Source: Falsiroseomonas oleicola
Lineage (GTDB): Bacteria > Pseudomonadota > Alphaproteobacteria > Acetobacterales > Acetobacteraceae
Assembly (NCBI RefSeq): GCF_019029495.1
Contig: NZ_JAERQM010000002.1
Coordinates: 310,001-374,000, forward strand
Reading direction: 5' to 3'
Length of the DNA: 64,000 nucleotides
Shown here: positions 1-9,202 of the stretch, in pieces
How positions within the stretch are numbered: position 1 is the stretch's first letter
Layout: each line of letters opens with the position of its first letter
Translations under genes and position numbers: made by a program
The notes under the pieces: generated by a model
Told to the model about the DNA's origin: nothing
Seen by the model: the letters and a program-made list of their open reading frames with translations, nothing else
The model's database searches: none

Positions 1-608
1 ATGCCGCCGAGCACGGCGGGCGGTGAATCGATGGAAGCCATGGTCTTGATGACGCCCAGCACGGCGGCGACGATGCCGAGCGCGGGCAGCGCATCGGCCG
101 TGGTCTGGAAGGTGTGCGCGACATGCATCTCCTCCTCCCGCACCTTCTTCAGCTCCTTGGACATGATGTCCTCGATCTGGTGCGGGTCGTCGGCATTCAT
201 GCCGACCATGCGCAGGTAGTCGCAGATCATCGCCAGCGCGATCTTGTCCGCCATGATCTTGGGGAACTTCTGGAAGGCCGGGCTTTCGGAGGGCTTCTCG
301 ATATGCGCTTCCAGCGCCATCGCGCCCTTGGTCTGCGCCAGACGCACGAACCAGTAGAGCAGCGACAGCAGGTCGACATATTCGTGCTTGTGGAAGCGCT
401 CGCCCTTGATGATCTTCCCGAAGCCGCCGAGCGTGTGCTTCACGCTGTGCATGCTGTTGCCCATGACGAAGGCGCCGATGGCGGCGCCGCCGATCATCAT
501 CATCTCATAGGGCAGCGACTTCAGGATGATGCCGAACTTGCCGCCGGCGATCATGTAGCCACCGAAGACCATCGCCAGCAGGAAGACCAGGCCACCGATT
601 GTCGTCAT
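1..608 (-). CDS. motA: Flagellar motor stator protein MotA (partial, C-terminus outside window)
   Basis: MotA forms, with MotB, the inner-membrane proton channel that powers flagellar rotation. The first 202 residues are visible. They begin MTTIGGLVFLLAMVFGGY, a first membrane helix, followed by a second helix and the cytoplasmic loop. The proline-containing helix LPALGIVAAVLGVIK near residue 175 matches the conserved MotA segment. The family is usually about 290 aa, so roughly 85 residues lie beyond the left edge. The ATG at 608-606 overlaps the motB stop (ATGA), so the two are translationally coupled. MotA follows MotB here, the reverse of the usual order. Confidence 0.95.
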   Translation of the reverse strand, partial: MTTIGGLVFLLAMVFGGYMIAGGKFGIILKSLPYEMMMIGGAAIGAFVMGNSMHSVKHTLGGFGKIIKGERFHKHEYVDLLSLLYWFVRLAQTKGAMALEAHIEKPSESPAFQKFPKIMADKIALAMICDYLRMVGMNADDPHQIEDIMSKELKKVREEEMHVAHTFQTTADALPALGIVAAVLGVIKTMASIDSPPAVLGG

Positions 609-1777
609 CGCACAAGGCTCCGTGGCGTGGAGGGGGTGGGGGCGGCGGCGCGTTGCGCCGGGGGCGTCACGCTGGCCGGGCGCGCGGGAGCAGCGGCCGG
701 CGGTGTCGTGGCCGGAGCTGTCGCCGCGCCGGGTGGCGGGTCGCGCAGCAGGGTGATGGAGACGCGTCGATTGCCCGCCGCATTGGGCGTCTCCGGCAGC
801 AGCAGGTCGCGCGCGGCATGGCCGGTGACGCTGCGGATGCGGCTTTCCGCCAGGCCGGCCTCGGTCAGCAGCCGGCGCGTGACATTGGCGCGTTCCGCCG
901 AGAGGTCCCAGTTGGAGCGATCGCCGCCGCCGCGGAAGGGCGTGGCATCGGTGTGTCCGGCGATGGCGATGGAATTGGGCAGCCGCGCCACCGCCTGGGT
1001 GACGCGGGCCAGCAATTGCCGGGCGCGGTCATTCGGTGCGGCGCCGCCAAGGGCGAACATCGGCTGCTGGTCGGCGTCCAGAAGCTGGATGCGCAGCCCC
1101 TCCGGCACCTGTTCCACCCGCATCTGCTGGGCGAGTTCGGCCAGCAGCGGGTCCTCCGCCACGGCATTGCGCAACTCCTCCGCCGTGCGTTCGAATTCGG
1201 CGCGTTCGCGGCGTTCGTGCTCGGCGCGCAGCGCGGCGTCGCTCAGCGCCCGCGCCTCGGCCTCGCGCCCCTCCTCCTGAAGCTGTGCGATCCGCGCCTG
1301 TTCCACCGGGTCCATGTCGCCCGGCGGGGCGTCGGCGCGGGCCTGCTGGCTGCGGCGCTCCTCGGCCTCCTCATCCTCGCCTTCCGGCGCGTCGCGCATC
1401 GGGATGGGGCGGGCGACGGTGGGCACATCCTCCTCCACCTCCACATCCTCCAGCACCGGCAGGGGGCCGTGCTGCAGGCGGATGGCGCCGGCATTCTGGG
1501 TGAGCTGGGCGGATTCGTTCGGCGTGCGCCCGCCGAAGGGCTGGCCGGAGCCGGTGGTGCTCTGGCCCAGGACATTGGTGGGGGCGAAGTAGTCGGCGAT
1601 GCCGCGGCGCTGTTCCTCCGTGGTCGCGTTCAGCAGCCACATCAGCAGGAAGAAGGCCATCATCGCCGTGACGAAGTCGGCATAGGCGACCTTCCAGGCG
1701 CCGCCATGGTGCCCGCCGCCGCCTTCCTCGATGCGCTTGATGACGATCGTCGCGCCGTTTTTGCCGCCCTTGGCCAT
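605..1777 (-). CDS. motB: Flagellar motor protein MotB
   Basis: MotB anchors the stator to peptidoglycan and carries the proton-binding aspartate. The 390-aa product has a short cytoplasmic N-terminus, one membrane helix starting with YADFVTAMMAFFLLMWLL (Asp34 is the likely proton site), and a long periplasmic linker rich in Glu, Arg and Ala. An OmpA-like peptidoglycan-binding domain follows (GHTDATPF, then NWDLSAERA). After that domain comes an unusual tail of about 40 residues rich in Ala, Pro and Thr. The gene is first in a motB-motA transcription unit on the minus strand. A TTAA-N7-CTAA box lies 67-81 bp upstream. Confidence 0.95.
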   Translation of the reverse strand: MAKGGKNGATIVIKRIEEGGGGHHGGAWKVAYADFVTAMMAFFLLMWLLNATTEEQRRGIADYFAPTNVLGQSTTGSGQPFGGRTPNESAQLTQNAGAIRLQHGPLPVLEDVEVEEDVPTVARPIPMRDAPEGEDEEAEERRSQQARADAPPGDMDPVEQARIAQLQEEGREAEARALSDAALRAEHERRERAEFERTAEELRNAVAEDPLLAELAQQMRVEQVPEGLRIQLLDADQQPMFALGGAAPNDRARQLLARVTQAVARLPNSIAIAGHTDATPFRGGGDRSNWDLSAERANVTRRLLTEAGLAESRIRSVTGHAARDLLLPETPNAAGNRRVSITLLRDPPPGAATAPATTPPAAAPARPASVTPPAQRAAAPTPSTPRSLVR

Positions 1778-1843
1778 GGATCTCCATGAAGTCCCATCCG
1801 CGCCCCTGTTGGGCCGGTCGGGGTAGGAGATAGCGGAGGTCGG

Positions 1844-1858
1844 TTAAGAGGGCGCTAA
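1844..1858. promoter_or_regulatory. CtrA-like binding box upstream of motB
   Basis: The sequence is TTAA, seven bases, then CTAA. The CtrA consensus in alphaproteobacteria is TTAA-N7-TTAA, so there is one mismatch. It sits in the 183-bp divergent region between motB and the M15 peptidase gene. CtrA commonly controls flagellar and motility genes, which makes motB a sensible target. Binding is inferred, and no -10/-35 elements could be placed with confidence. Confidence 0.4.
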
Positions 1859-1960
1859 GGCGGCGCGCGATGCGGTTGCGCCATCAGGCAGCGCCGGATT
1901 CATGTTGCTGGTTCACAACAAAATCCGCCAGGGTTTGCTGGCAGGATGGAGGCGCATGAC

Positions 1961-2470
1961 ATGCCCGTATGGCCGCAGGATACAGATGCCGCACTGGATG
2001 CCTTCTACGGCGATCCGGACAAGGACAACGACGGTGCACCCGATTCGCATTGGGAAGGCGCCAATCTGGTTGCCATTCCCGCGCGCTGGAGAATGGTGGC
2101 GTCCTGGGATCATGGACTCAAGATCAGGTCACTGCGTATCCACTGGCGCTGCGCCGAAAGCCTCGGGCAGGCGCTGGACACCATCATGTCGCATTACGGC
2201 AGCCAGTCCGCGATCGAGGCCGCGCGCATGCACCTCTACGGCGGGGGGTATACGTTCAGGCGACGGACGAGCGGCAGCCGCCTGTCCACCCATGCCTATG
2301 GCGCGGCAGTGGATTTCGACCCGGCTCGCAACGGGTTTGGCGTGCCGTGGCGTGACGGCGCCGGGATGATGCCGGTGCCGGTGATCCAGGCGTTCCAGGC
2401 CCAGGGATGGGTCTGGGGCGGCGATTGGGGCACGCCGGATGCCATGCACTTCCAGGCGGCCATCAGCTGA
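1961..2470 (+). CDS. M15-family peptidase (D-Ala-D-Ala carboxypeptidase / endolysin-like)
   Basis: This 169-aa protein carries the M15 zinc peptidase signature: STHAYGAAVDFD supplies the first His and Asp ligands, and DAMHFQA near the C-terminus supplies the last His. Such enzymes cleave D-Ala-D-Ala or L-Ala-D-Glu bonds in peptidoglycan. No signal peptide is seen, as in phage-type endolysins, but no other phage gene is nearby. I chose the ATG at 1961 because GGAGG at 1948-1952 is 8 nt away; an in-frame ATG at 1946 lacks such a site. The gene is divergent from motB and its end overlaps the convergent dehydratase gene by 8 bp. Confidence 0.75.
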   Translation: MPVWPQDTDAALDAFYGDPDKDNDGAPDSHWEGANLVAIPARWRMVASWDHGLKIRSLRIHWRCAESLGQALDTIMSHYGSQSAIEAARMHLYGGGYTFRRRTSGSRLSTHAYGAAVDFDPARNGFGVPWRDGAGMMPVPVIQAFQAQGWVWGGDWGTPDAMHFQAAIS

Positions 2471-3449
2471 GGGGCGAGGCCAGCGCCTTCGCGAAGGTCG
2501 CCGGGTCCACATTGCCGCCGCTGACCACCACGCCGACGGCGCGCCCCCGGGCTTCCACCTTGCCGGCCAGCACCGCGGCCAGGGCGACGGCGCCGCCCGG
2601 CTCGGCCACGATCTTCAGATGTTCGAAGGCGAAGCGCATCGCCCGGAACACCTCCGCCTGCGTCACCACCACGCCACCGGCCAGGCGGGGCTGGTTGATG
2701 GCGAAGGTCAGCTCGCCGGGCCGCAGCGACAGCAGCGCGTCGCACAGGGTGGCGCCCTGGCCGTCATTGGCGATGCGCTGCCCCGCTTCCAGCGACAGCC
2801 GCGTATCGTCCCAGCCCTCCGGCTCCACCGCCCAGATGGCGGTGGCGGGGGAGGCGTCCTCCGCCGCCAGGGCGCAGCCGGCGATCAACCCGCCGCCGCC
2901 AGTGCAGACGGCCAGCGCATCCAGCGACAGGCCGGCGGCGGCGGCATCCTCGACCAGTTCCAGCGCCAGCGTGCCCTGGCCGGCGATGACGTCCGGATGG
3001 TCGAAGGGCGGCAGCAGCGTGGCGCCCCGCTCCGCCGCCAGCCGTGCGGACAGCGCTTCCCGGTCCGTCGTCCTGCGGTCGAAGAAGGTGATCTCCGCGC
3101 CCCAGCGGCGGGTGCTCTCCACCTTGATGGCGGGCGCGTCCTGCGGCATGGCGATCAGCGCCTTCATGCCGAGCAGCGCCGCCGCGCAGGCCACCGCCTG
3201 GCCGTGATTGCCGGAGGAATGCGTCACCACGCCGCCGGCCCGCGCGGCGTCGGACATCCGCAGGGATGCGTTGGTGGCGCCGCGCAGCTTGAAGCTGCCG
3301 GTGCGCTGCAAGGGCTCCGGCTTCACCAGGATGGTCCCGCCGGTGATCTGGTCCAGCAGCGCGTGGCGCAGCATCGGCGTGCGGATGATATGGGGCGCGA
3401 TGCGCGCGGCGGCGGCGCGCACATCCCCCGCCGTCGGCAAGGCGGTCAT
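2463..3449 (-). CDS. PLP-dependent threonine/serine dehydratase-like protein
   Basis: The 328-aa product belongs to fold-type II PLP enzymes (threonine dehydratase / serine racemase group), which deaminate hydroxy-amino acids to keto acids. The PLP lysine is Lys54 in GSFKLRGA. SSGNHGQAVA and the phosphate-binding glycine loop GGGGLIAG are also visible. There is no C-terminal ACT regulatory domain, so it resembles the catabolic or racemase type rather than biosynthetic IlvA. Its ATG overlaps the stop of the upstream FAD oxidoreductase gene (ATGA), so the pair probably works on one amino-acid substrate. The exact substrate cannot be told from sequence. Confidence 0.85.
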   Translation of the reverse strand: MTALPTAGDVRAAAARIAPHIIRTPMLRHALLDQITGGTILVKPEPLQRTGSFKLRGATNASLRMSDAARAGGVVTHSSGNHGQAVACAAALLGMKALIAMPQDAPAIKVESTRRWGAEITFFDRRTTDREALSARLAAERGATLLPPFDHPDVIAGQGTLALELVEDAAAAGLSLDALAVCTGGGGLIAGCALAAEDASPATAIWAVEPEGWDDTRLSLEAGQRIANDGQGATLCDALLSLRPGELTFAINQPRLAGGVVVTQAEVFRAMRFAFEHLKIVAEPGGAVALAAVLAGKVEARGRAVGVVVSGGNVDPATFAKALASPLS

Positions 3450-4579
3450 GCGGCGGCCCTGAATCGATTGGGATCGACCAGCGGCACCACCGGCCGCAAA
3501 TCCTCCGCCACCGCGCCGGCCACCAGCCCGGCCACCAGCCGCCCCGCCGCCGGCGAGGTCTGGATGCCGTAGCCGCCCTGGCCGATCATCCAGAGGAAGC
3601 CCGGCGCCCCTGCCGCAGAGGCCCGGGCATCGAAGCCGATGGCCAGGCTGCGATCCGGCGTGAAGCTGCGCAGCCCGGCCCAGCGATGCTCCACCCGGTG
3701 CACGGGAATATCGAGCGCCTGCTGCATGCGGTCGATGGCGATGGCGATGTCGATTTCGTCCGGCTGCACGTCATGCGGCGGCATGTCGGTTTCATCGGCC
3801 GGGGAGACCATCAGCTTGCGCCGCGCCTCCGGCCGCACGTACCAGCTATGCGCCGCATCGCCGACCAGGGGCCAGCCGCTGCAATCATGCTGGCCGGGAT
3901 CGATGATGAGCGCGGTGCGCCGCTTCGGTTGCAGCCCGATCGGGGCGATGCCGGCCAGCGCCGCGACCTCATCCCCCCAGGCGCCGGCAGCGTTCACCAG
4001 GACCGGGGCGCGGTAGACGGTGCCGTCATTCGCCGTGGCGTGCCACAGGCCCTTCTCGTGCCAGATGCGCCCGGCCCTTGCGCGCAGCGCCAGCACGCCG
4101 CCCGCCGCCCGCGCGGCCTTCAGGAAGCCGGCATGCAGCGCGGCCACGTCGATGTCGAAGGCATCGCGCTCGATGGCGGCGGAGACGGCATAGCCGGCCT
4201 TCAGCGGCGGCCCCATGGCGGCAACCTCCGCCACCGCGATCGGCTCCAGCCCCTCGCCGGCGTCGAGCATCGCCTGCATCTCGGCCGCCTGCTCGGCGGG
4301 GGCGATGGTGACCACGGGGCGCTGCGCGAAGAGCGGCGCCTCGGCGAAACCCGCGGGCGGCGCGGCGAAGAAGGCGCGGGAGGCGGCGGAGAGGCGCCGG
4401 ACATCCGGCGGGCCGTAGTTCTGGATCCAGATGGCGGCGGACCGCCCGGTGCTGTGATAGCCGGCGGTTTCCTCCGCCTCCATCAGCGCGACGCGGCCGG
4501 TGGCCGCGCAATGGGCGGCCGCGGTGGCGCCGGCGATGCCGGCACCGATCACGACCACGTCGAAATCGAGAATGTCCAT
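3446..4579 (-). CDS. FAD-dependent oxidoreductase (DAO / glycine oxidase family)
   Basis: The 377-aa protein starts with a Rossmann dinucleotide-binding motif (VVVIGAGIAGATAAAH). It shows the DAO-family arrangement, with a C-terminal GQGGYGIQTSPAAGR segment that contacts FAD. These enzymes oxidise D-amino acids, glycine, sarcosine or similar amines. The start is set at the ATG at 4579, just before the Rossmann fold; an upstream in-frame extension to 4666 encodes only low-complexity residues. It is the first gene of a two-gene unit with the PLP dehydratase and is divergent from the sugar ABC operon. Substrate unknown. Confidence 0.8.
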   Translation of the reverse strand: MDILDFDVVVIGAGIAGATAAAHCAATGRVALMEAEETAGYHSTGRSAAIWIQNYGPPDVRRLSAASRAFFAAPPAGFAEAPLFAQRPVVTIAPAEQAAEMQAMLDAGEGLEPIAVAEVAAMGPPLKAGYAVSAAIERDAFDIDVAALHAGFLKAARAAGGVLALRARAGRIWHEKGLWHATANDGTVYRAPVLVNAAGAWGDEVAALAGIAPIGLQPKRRTALIIDPGQHDCSGWPLVGDAAHSWYVRPEARRKLMVSPADETDMPPHDVQPDEIDIAIAIDRMQQALDIPVHRVEHRWAGLRSFTPDRSLAIGFDARASAAGAPGFLWMIGQGGYGIQTSPAAGRLVAGLVAGAVAEDLRPVVPLVDPNRFRAAA

Positions 4580-4660
4580 GGCCGCATCGTCCCGCGCCCC
4601 GGGGGTTCGGGTCAATCCTCCGGCATCCGGCGATTCCTGCGGCAGCGGGCGATTCCTATC

Positions 4661-4714
4661 GCGCAAGCAACGTCATCAGCGGTTGCATGGGCGCGCAAAG
4701 GCTGACTAACCTTT
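4661..4714. promoter_or_regulatory. Inverted repeats in divergent regulatory region
   Basis: Between the FAD oxidoreductase and the sugar-binding protein gene there are two imperfect palindromes: GCAAC (4667-4671) and GTTGC (4682-4686) with a 10-nt spacer, and AAAGG (4697-4701) and CCTTT (4710-4714) with an 8-nt spacer. They could be operators for a LacI- or GntR-type regulator of the sugar operon, but no regulator gene is adjacent. This is inference only. Confidence 0.25.
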
Positions 4715-4764
4715 CCGCGGGAACAAAGCGGACCGGAGAACCGGCCGCGAGGGAGGAGGTTCGG

Positions 4765-6126
4765 ATGGCATTCGACGGGATGAGCCGGCGCGATGTGCTG
4801 CGCGCCAGTGCCTTGGCCACCGTTGCGGGCGGAACGCTCGCCGCGCCTGCGGTTCACGCCCAGGCCACCACCACATTGCGCTGCGGCTTCTGGGACCACT
4901 GGGTTCCGGCGGGCAATGGCGCGATGCGTGAACTCTGCGCCGAATGGGGCGAGAAGAACCGCGTCAATGTGCAGGTCGATTTCATCACCTCGGTCGGCAA
5001 CCAGAACCTGCTGACCATCGCCGCCCAGGCGCAGTCGCGCTCCGGCCACGACATCCTGTCCTTCCCGACCTGGGAGCCGGCGGCGAAGTACGACATGCTG
5101 GAGCCGCTGGACGATGTGATGGGCCGGCTGACGGCGAAATACGGTCCGGTGAACGCGGCGGCGGAATATCTCGGCAAGATCCGCGGCAAATGGGTGGCGA
5201 TCCCGGCGGTGTCGGGCACCCAGATGAAGCCGGCCTGCGTCCGCTTCGACCTGATGGAGCAGCATGCGGGCATCGACATCCGCGCCATGTGGCCCGCGAA
5301 CGACACCCGCGGCCCGGGCGCCGACACCTGGAACTGGGACACCTTCCTGACGGCGGCGGAGAAGTGCCACGCCGCCGGCGTGCCCTTCGGCATGCCCATG
5401 GGCTCCTTCACCGATGCGGTGGATACGGTGGGCGCCATCATGGCCTCCTTCGGCGCCAGCATGATGGACCGCGAGGGCAAGGTCACGGTGCAGGGCAATG
5501 CCAAGCTGAAGACGGCGGTGGAGTACCTGGTGAAGCTCTCCCGCTTCCTGCCGAACGATGTCTGGGCCTGGGATGATGGTGCCAACAACCGGGCGCTGAT
5601 CTCCGGCCGTTCCGCGCTGATCTTCAACCCGCCCTCCGCCTGGGCGGTGGCCAAGCGGGATGCGCCGCAGGTGGCGGAGAAGTGCTGGACCGTGCCGGTG
5701 CCGGCCGGGCCGGAGGGGCGCTTCACCCCCTACCTGCCGTATTTCTGGGGCATCTGGGCGTTCAGCCGCAACAAGGGTCCGGCCAAGCAGCTTCTGGAAT
5801 TCCTGTCCGAGCGGACCTCCGCCGAGAAGCAGACCAACACCAGCAACGGCTACGACATCCCGCCCTTCGTCAGCATGAACAACTTCGAGGTCTGGGCGAA
5901 GGAAGGGCCGCCGGTCGGCACCGTCTACAACTACCCGCTGCGGGCGCACCACAACGCCACCGCCAGCATCGCCATGGCCCCGGCACCGGCGGAATTCGCC
6001 GTGCAGGCCTATCAGCAGGCGCTGAACACCAAGGTGGTGGCGCGCATCGCCCAGGGTGGCGAGACCATCGACCAGTCGCTGGACTGGCTGCATCGCGAAC
6101 TGACCAACATCGTCCGCGGCGGCTGA
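4765..6126 (+). CDS. Sugar ABC transporter substrate-binding protein (family 1)
   Basis: This periplasmic binding protein (453 aa) captures the substrate of the ABC importer encoded downstream. It has a twin-arginine signal peptide (SRRDVLRAS, then a hydrophobic stretch ending in VHAQA), suggesting Tat export. The mature part has the family-1 extracellular solute-binding layout of maltose/glycerol-phosphate binders. The ATG at 4765 has a strong GGAGG at 4753-4757; the in-frame extension to 4687 lacks one. It heads the operon SBP-permease-permease-ATPase-dehydrogenase. Substrate is probably a sugar, polyol or related carbohydrate, by family only. Confidence 0.88.
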   Translation: MAFDGMSRRDVLRASALATVAGGTLAAPAVHAQATTTLRCGFWDHWVPAGNGAMRELCAEWGEKNRVNVQVDFITSVGNQNLLTIAAQAQSRSGHDILSFPTWEPAAKYDMLEPLDDVMGRLTAKYGPVNAAAEYLGKIRGKWVAIPAVSGTQMKPACVRFDLMEQHAGIDIRAMWPANDTRGPGADTWNWDTFLTAAEKCHAAGVPFGMPMGSFTDAVDTVGAIMASFGASMMDREGKVTVQGNAKLKTAVEYLVKLSRFLPNDVWAWDDGANNRALISGRSALIFNPPSAWAVAKRDAPQVAEKCWTVPVPAGPEGRFTPYLPYFWGIWAFSRNKGPAKQLLEFLSERTSAEKQTNTSNGYDIPPFVSMNNFEVWAKEGPPVGTVYNYPLRAHHNATASIAMAPAPAEFAVQAYQQALNTKVVARIAQGGETIDQSLDWLHRELTNIVRGG

Positions 6127-6196
6127 AGCCGGCGCGGCGGGGGCGACGGATGGGCGGCCGCGGCCGCCCATCCGCAAGGATGCAGGGGAGAAGTTC

Positions 6197-7138
6197 ATGG
6201 TAGCCGATGGCAGCCACGCCCTGGGCGGCATGGCGAGCAGGGATCGCGGACGCGCCAACGCCATGCAGCGCTTCGCGCGACGGCGATCGACGATCGCCTT
6301 CCTGATGACCCTGCCGCTGCTGGCGATCATCGTCGGCCTGGTCGCCTATCCGGCGGCCTATGCCATCTATCTCTCGACGCTCAACCGGCGGATGACGGCC
6401 TTCGCCGGCACGCTGAACTTCGAATTGCTGTTCGAGAGCGACACCTTCTGGATGGTGGCGTTCCAGTCCTGCTTCTTCGCCATCACGGCGGTGGTGCTGA
6501 AGGCCTCCATCGGCTTCTGGCTGGCGCATATGCTGCACCACATCCCGGACAAGGGGCAGCGCAAGTGGCGCGGCATGCTGCTGGTGCCCTGGGTGATCCC
6601 GCCGGCGCTGTCGACGCTCGGCTGGTGGTGGATGTTCGACCCCTCCTACTCCTCGATCAACTGGCTGCTGGCCGTGATCTCGGTGCCGGAGGTGCCGTGG
6701 CTGGGCCACCATTGGTGGGCGCGCATCGCCATCATCATGGTGAATGTCTGGATCGGCGCGCCCTTCTTCATGATCATGTATCTGGCCGCGCTGAAATCGG
6801 TGCCGGAGCAGCTGTATGAGGCGGCGATGATCGACGGCGCATCCTCCTTCCAGAGGCTGCGCTACGTGACGCTGCCGATGATGGCCAACATCATCTCCAT
6901 CACCGTGCTGTTCAGCCTGATCGTGACCTTCGCGAATTACGACATCGTCCGCGTGCTGACCAATGGCGGGCCGCGCGACCTGACGCATGTCTTTGCCTCC
7001 TACGCCTTCCAGGTCGGCATCCTGTCCGGCAACATCCCGCGCGGTGCGGCCGTGTCGCTGTTCATGTTCCCGATCCTCGCCCTCTGCGCCTTCTTCGTGC
7101 TGCGCAGCGTCACCCGGCGCAACAAGGAGCAGATGTGA
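6197..7138 (+). CDS. Sugar ABC transporter permease (MalF/UgpA-like)
   Basis: This is an integral membrane permease of 313 aa with about six helices, beginning near residue 33 (IAFLMTLPLLAIIVGLV). The cytoplasmic EAA loop that docks the ATPase is present as EQLYEAAMIDGASSFQRL. AGGGGAGA precedes the ATG by 5 nt. Its stop overlaps the next permease start by one base (TGATG). It forms the channel with the second permease in the four-part importer at 4.7-9.1 kb. Confidence 0.92.
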   Translation: MVADGSHALGGMASRDRGRANAMQRFARRRSTIAFLMTLPLLAIIVGLVAYPAAYAIYLSTLNRRMTAFAGTLNFELLFESDTFWMVAFQSCFFAITAVVLKASIGFWLAHMLHHIPDKGQRKWRGMLLVPWVIPPALSTLGWWWMFDPSYSSINWLLAVISVPEVPWLGHHWWARIAIIMVNVWIGAPFFMIMYLAALKSVPEQLYEAAMIDGASSFQRLRYVTLPMMANIISITVLFSLIVTFANYDIVRVLTNGGPRDLTHVFASYAFQVGILSGNIPRGAAVSLFMFPILALCAFFVLRSVTRRNKEQM

Positions 7139-8034
7139 TGTCGGCCACCACCGCGGGCGAGGCCCCGAAGGGCATCTACCACCTGGCCGGCAGCCTCCGG
7201 AAGGAACGGCGCTGGGCGTTGTTGACGGCCTATATTTCGCTGGTCATCGCCGCCATCATCTTCATGGCGCCGCCCTTCTACATGTTCATCACCAGCCTGA
7301 AGGGCAGCGGCGAGATCGCCAGCCAGATCGGCAGCCCCTGGCTGGTGCGCGACCCGACGCTGGAGAACTACACGGCGATCATCTTCAACCCGCTGTTCCA
7401 GCGCTTCATGTTCAACAGCATCGTCATCACGCTGTTCGTGGTGGCGCTGACCATGGTGATCTCGATCCTCGCCGCCTTCGCGCTGGCGCGGATGCGCTTC
7501 TTCGGCAGCCAGGTGCTGGCGACCGGCGTGTTCCTGACCTACCTGGTGCCGGACACGCTGCTGTTCATTCCGCTGTACCAGATCGTCGGCGGGCTCGGCC
7601 TGCTGAATTCGATCTGGGGGCTGATCCTGGTCTATCCGACGCTGACGGTGCCGTTCTGCACCTGGATCATGATCGGCTACTTCACCTCCATCCCGAAGGA
7701 GCTGGACGAGGCGGCGCTGATCGATGGCGCGTCCTGGTCGCAGATGCTGCTGCGCATCTTCATCCCCGTGGCGCTGCCCGGGATCATCGCGGCCACGATC
7801 TTCGCCTTCACCGTGTCCTGGGCCGCCTTCGTCTATCCGACCGCCTTCGTCACCACGCCGGACCAGATGCCGCTGACCATCGGCGTCGTCTCCCAGCTCG
7901 TGCGGGCGGATACCTTCGCCTGGGGGCAGATCATGGCCGGTGCCCTGGTGGCCGCGCTGCCGCCGGTGGTGATCTACGCCTTCCTGATGGACTACTACAT
8001 TGCCGGCCTGACCGCCGGCGCAACCAAGGGCTAG
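7138..8034 (+). CDS. Sugar ABC transporter permease (MalG/UgpE-like)
   Basis: This is the second channel subunit of the importer, 298 aa, with six predicted helices and the EAA loop [21 protein letters not shown] chose the ATG at 7138 rather than the GTG at 7135 because AAGGAG at 7124-7129 is then 8 nt upstream. It overlaps the previous stop by one base. The C-terminus ends [10 protein letters not shown], typical of this permease class. The ATPase gene follows after 10 bp. Confidence 0.92.
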   Translation: MSATTAGEAPKGIYHLAGSLRKERRWALLTAYISLVIAAIIFMAPPFYMFITSLKGSGEIASQIGSPWLVRDPTLENYTAIIFNPLFQRFMFNSIVITLFVVALTMVISILAAFALARMRFFGSQVLATGVFLTYLVPDTLLFIPLYQIVGGLGLLNSIWGLILVYPTLTVPFCTWIMIGYFTSIPKELDEAALIDGASWSQMLLRIFIPVALPGIIAATIFAFTVSWAAFVYPTAFVTTPDQMPLTIGVVSQLVRADTFAWGQIMAGALVAALPPVVIYAFLMDYYIAGLTAGATKG

Positions 8035-8044
8035 GGAATCCGAC

Positions 8045-9145
8045 ATGGCTGAGGTTTCGGTCCGCAAGGTGGTCAAGGCCTATGAGGGCAATGTCCAGGC
8101 GGTGAAGGGCATTGATCTGGAGATCGCGGACCATGAATTCGTCGTCCTCGTCGGTCCCTCCGGCTGCGGCAAATCCACCACGCTGCGGATGATCGCGGGG
8201 CTGGAGGAAATCACCTCCGGCGAGATCGCCATCGGCGGCACGGTGGTGAACGACATTCCGCCACGCGACCGGGACATCGCGATGGTGTTCCAGAACTACG
8301 CGCTGTATCCGCACATGTCGGTCTACGAGAACATGGCCTTCGGCCTGACGCTGCGGAAGTTTCCGAAGGCGGAGATCGCCAAGCGCGTGAACAATGCGGC
8401 GCGGATCCTGGATATCGAGCCGTTGCTGGAGCGCAAGCCGAAAGCGCTGTCGGGCGGCCAGCGGCAGCGCGTGGCGATGGGCCGCGCGATCGTGCGGGAT
8501 CCGAAGGTGTTCCTGTTCGACGAACCGCTGTCGAACCTCGATGCCAAGCTGCGCGTGCAGATGCGCACCGAGATCAAGAAGGTGCATCAGAAGGTGCGCA
8601 CCACCACCGTCTATGTGACGCACGACCAGGTGGAGGCGATGACGCTGGCGGATCGTGTGGTGGTGATGAACCACGGCATCATCGAACAGGTCGGCCCGCC
8701 GCAGGAATTGTATCACCACCCGAGGACCCGCTTCGTCGCCGGCTTCATCGGCAGCCCGGCGATGAATTTCTTTCCGGCGCGGATGGAGAATGGCTCCGGC
8801 GCGCTGCGGCTGAACCTGCCCAATGGCATCGTGCTGCCGGTGCCGGCGGATCGCACGGCGCGCTACCAGGGCGCGGCGGGGCGGGAGGTGCTGTTCGGCA
8901 TCCGCCCGGAACACCTCACCGAGCCCAAGAACCTGGAGCGCGACAATATCGCGGTGTTCGATGTGACGCCGGAGGTGATCGAGCCGATGGGGATGGAGAC
9001 GCTGGTGCATTTCTGGATGCAGGGCGCCGAGATCTGCGCGCGAATCGACCCGACGACCCCGGCCGAGCCAGGGGTGCCGATGCCGCTGGCGGCGGACCTC
9101 AACCACATGCATGTGATCGATCCGGAAAGCGGCATGGTGCTGTAG
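8045..9145 (+). CDS. ugpC: ABC transporter ATP-binding protein, UgpC/MalK type
   Basis: This ATPase energises the sugar importer at the inner membrane. The 366-aa protein has Walker [10 protein letters not shown] (residues 37-45), a Q-loop ([12 protein letters not shown]), the signature LSGGQRQR (from about 135), Walker B ([13 protein letters not shown]) and the H-loop (VTHDQ). A C-terminal TOBE/regulatory domain follows, as in MalK/UgpC. It is the only such ATPase in the window. It might also serve the ATPase-less importer at 43-46 kb, which is inference based on known sharing of MsmK/UgpC-type ATPases. Confidence 0.92.
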   Translation: MAEVSVRKVVKAYEGNVQAVKGIDLEIADHEFVVLVGPSGCGKSTTLRMIAGLEEITSGEIAIGGTVVNDIPPRDRDIAMVFQNYALYPHMSVYENMAFGLTLRKFPKAEIAKRVNNAARILDIEPLLERKPKALSGGQRQRVAMGRAIVRDPKVFLFDEPLSNLDAKLRVQMRTEIKKVHQKVRTTTVYVTHDQVEAMTLADRVVVMNHGIIEQVGPPQELYHHPRTRFVAGFIGSPAMNFFPARMENGSGALRLNLPNGIVLPVPADRTARYQGAAGREVLFGIRPEHLTEPKNLERDNIAVFDVTPEVIEPMGMETLVHFWMQGAEICARIDPTTPAEPGVPMPLAADLNHMHVIDPESGMVL

Positions 9146-9202
9146 GTTCCCGGCGGCGCGGAGCTGTTCTAGGCTGGCGGCACAAGAAAATCCGAGAGAG
9201 CC

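Noticed and set aside
1961-2470. Prophage remnant signalled by an endolysin-like M15 peptidase
   Set aside because: No holin, integrase, structural gene, att-like repeat or composition change is seen around it.
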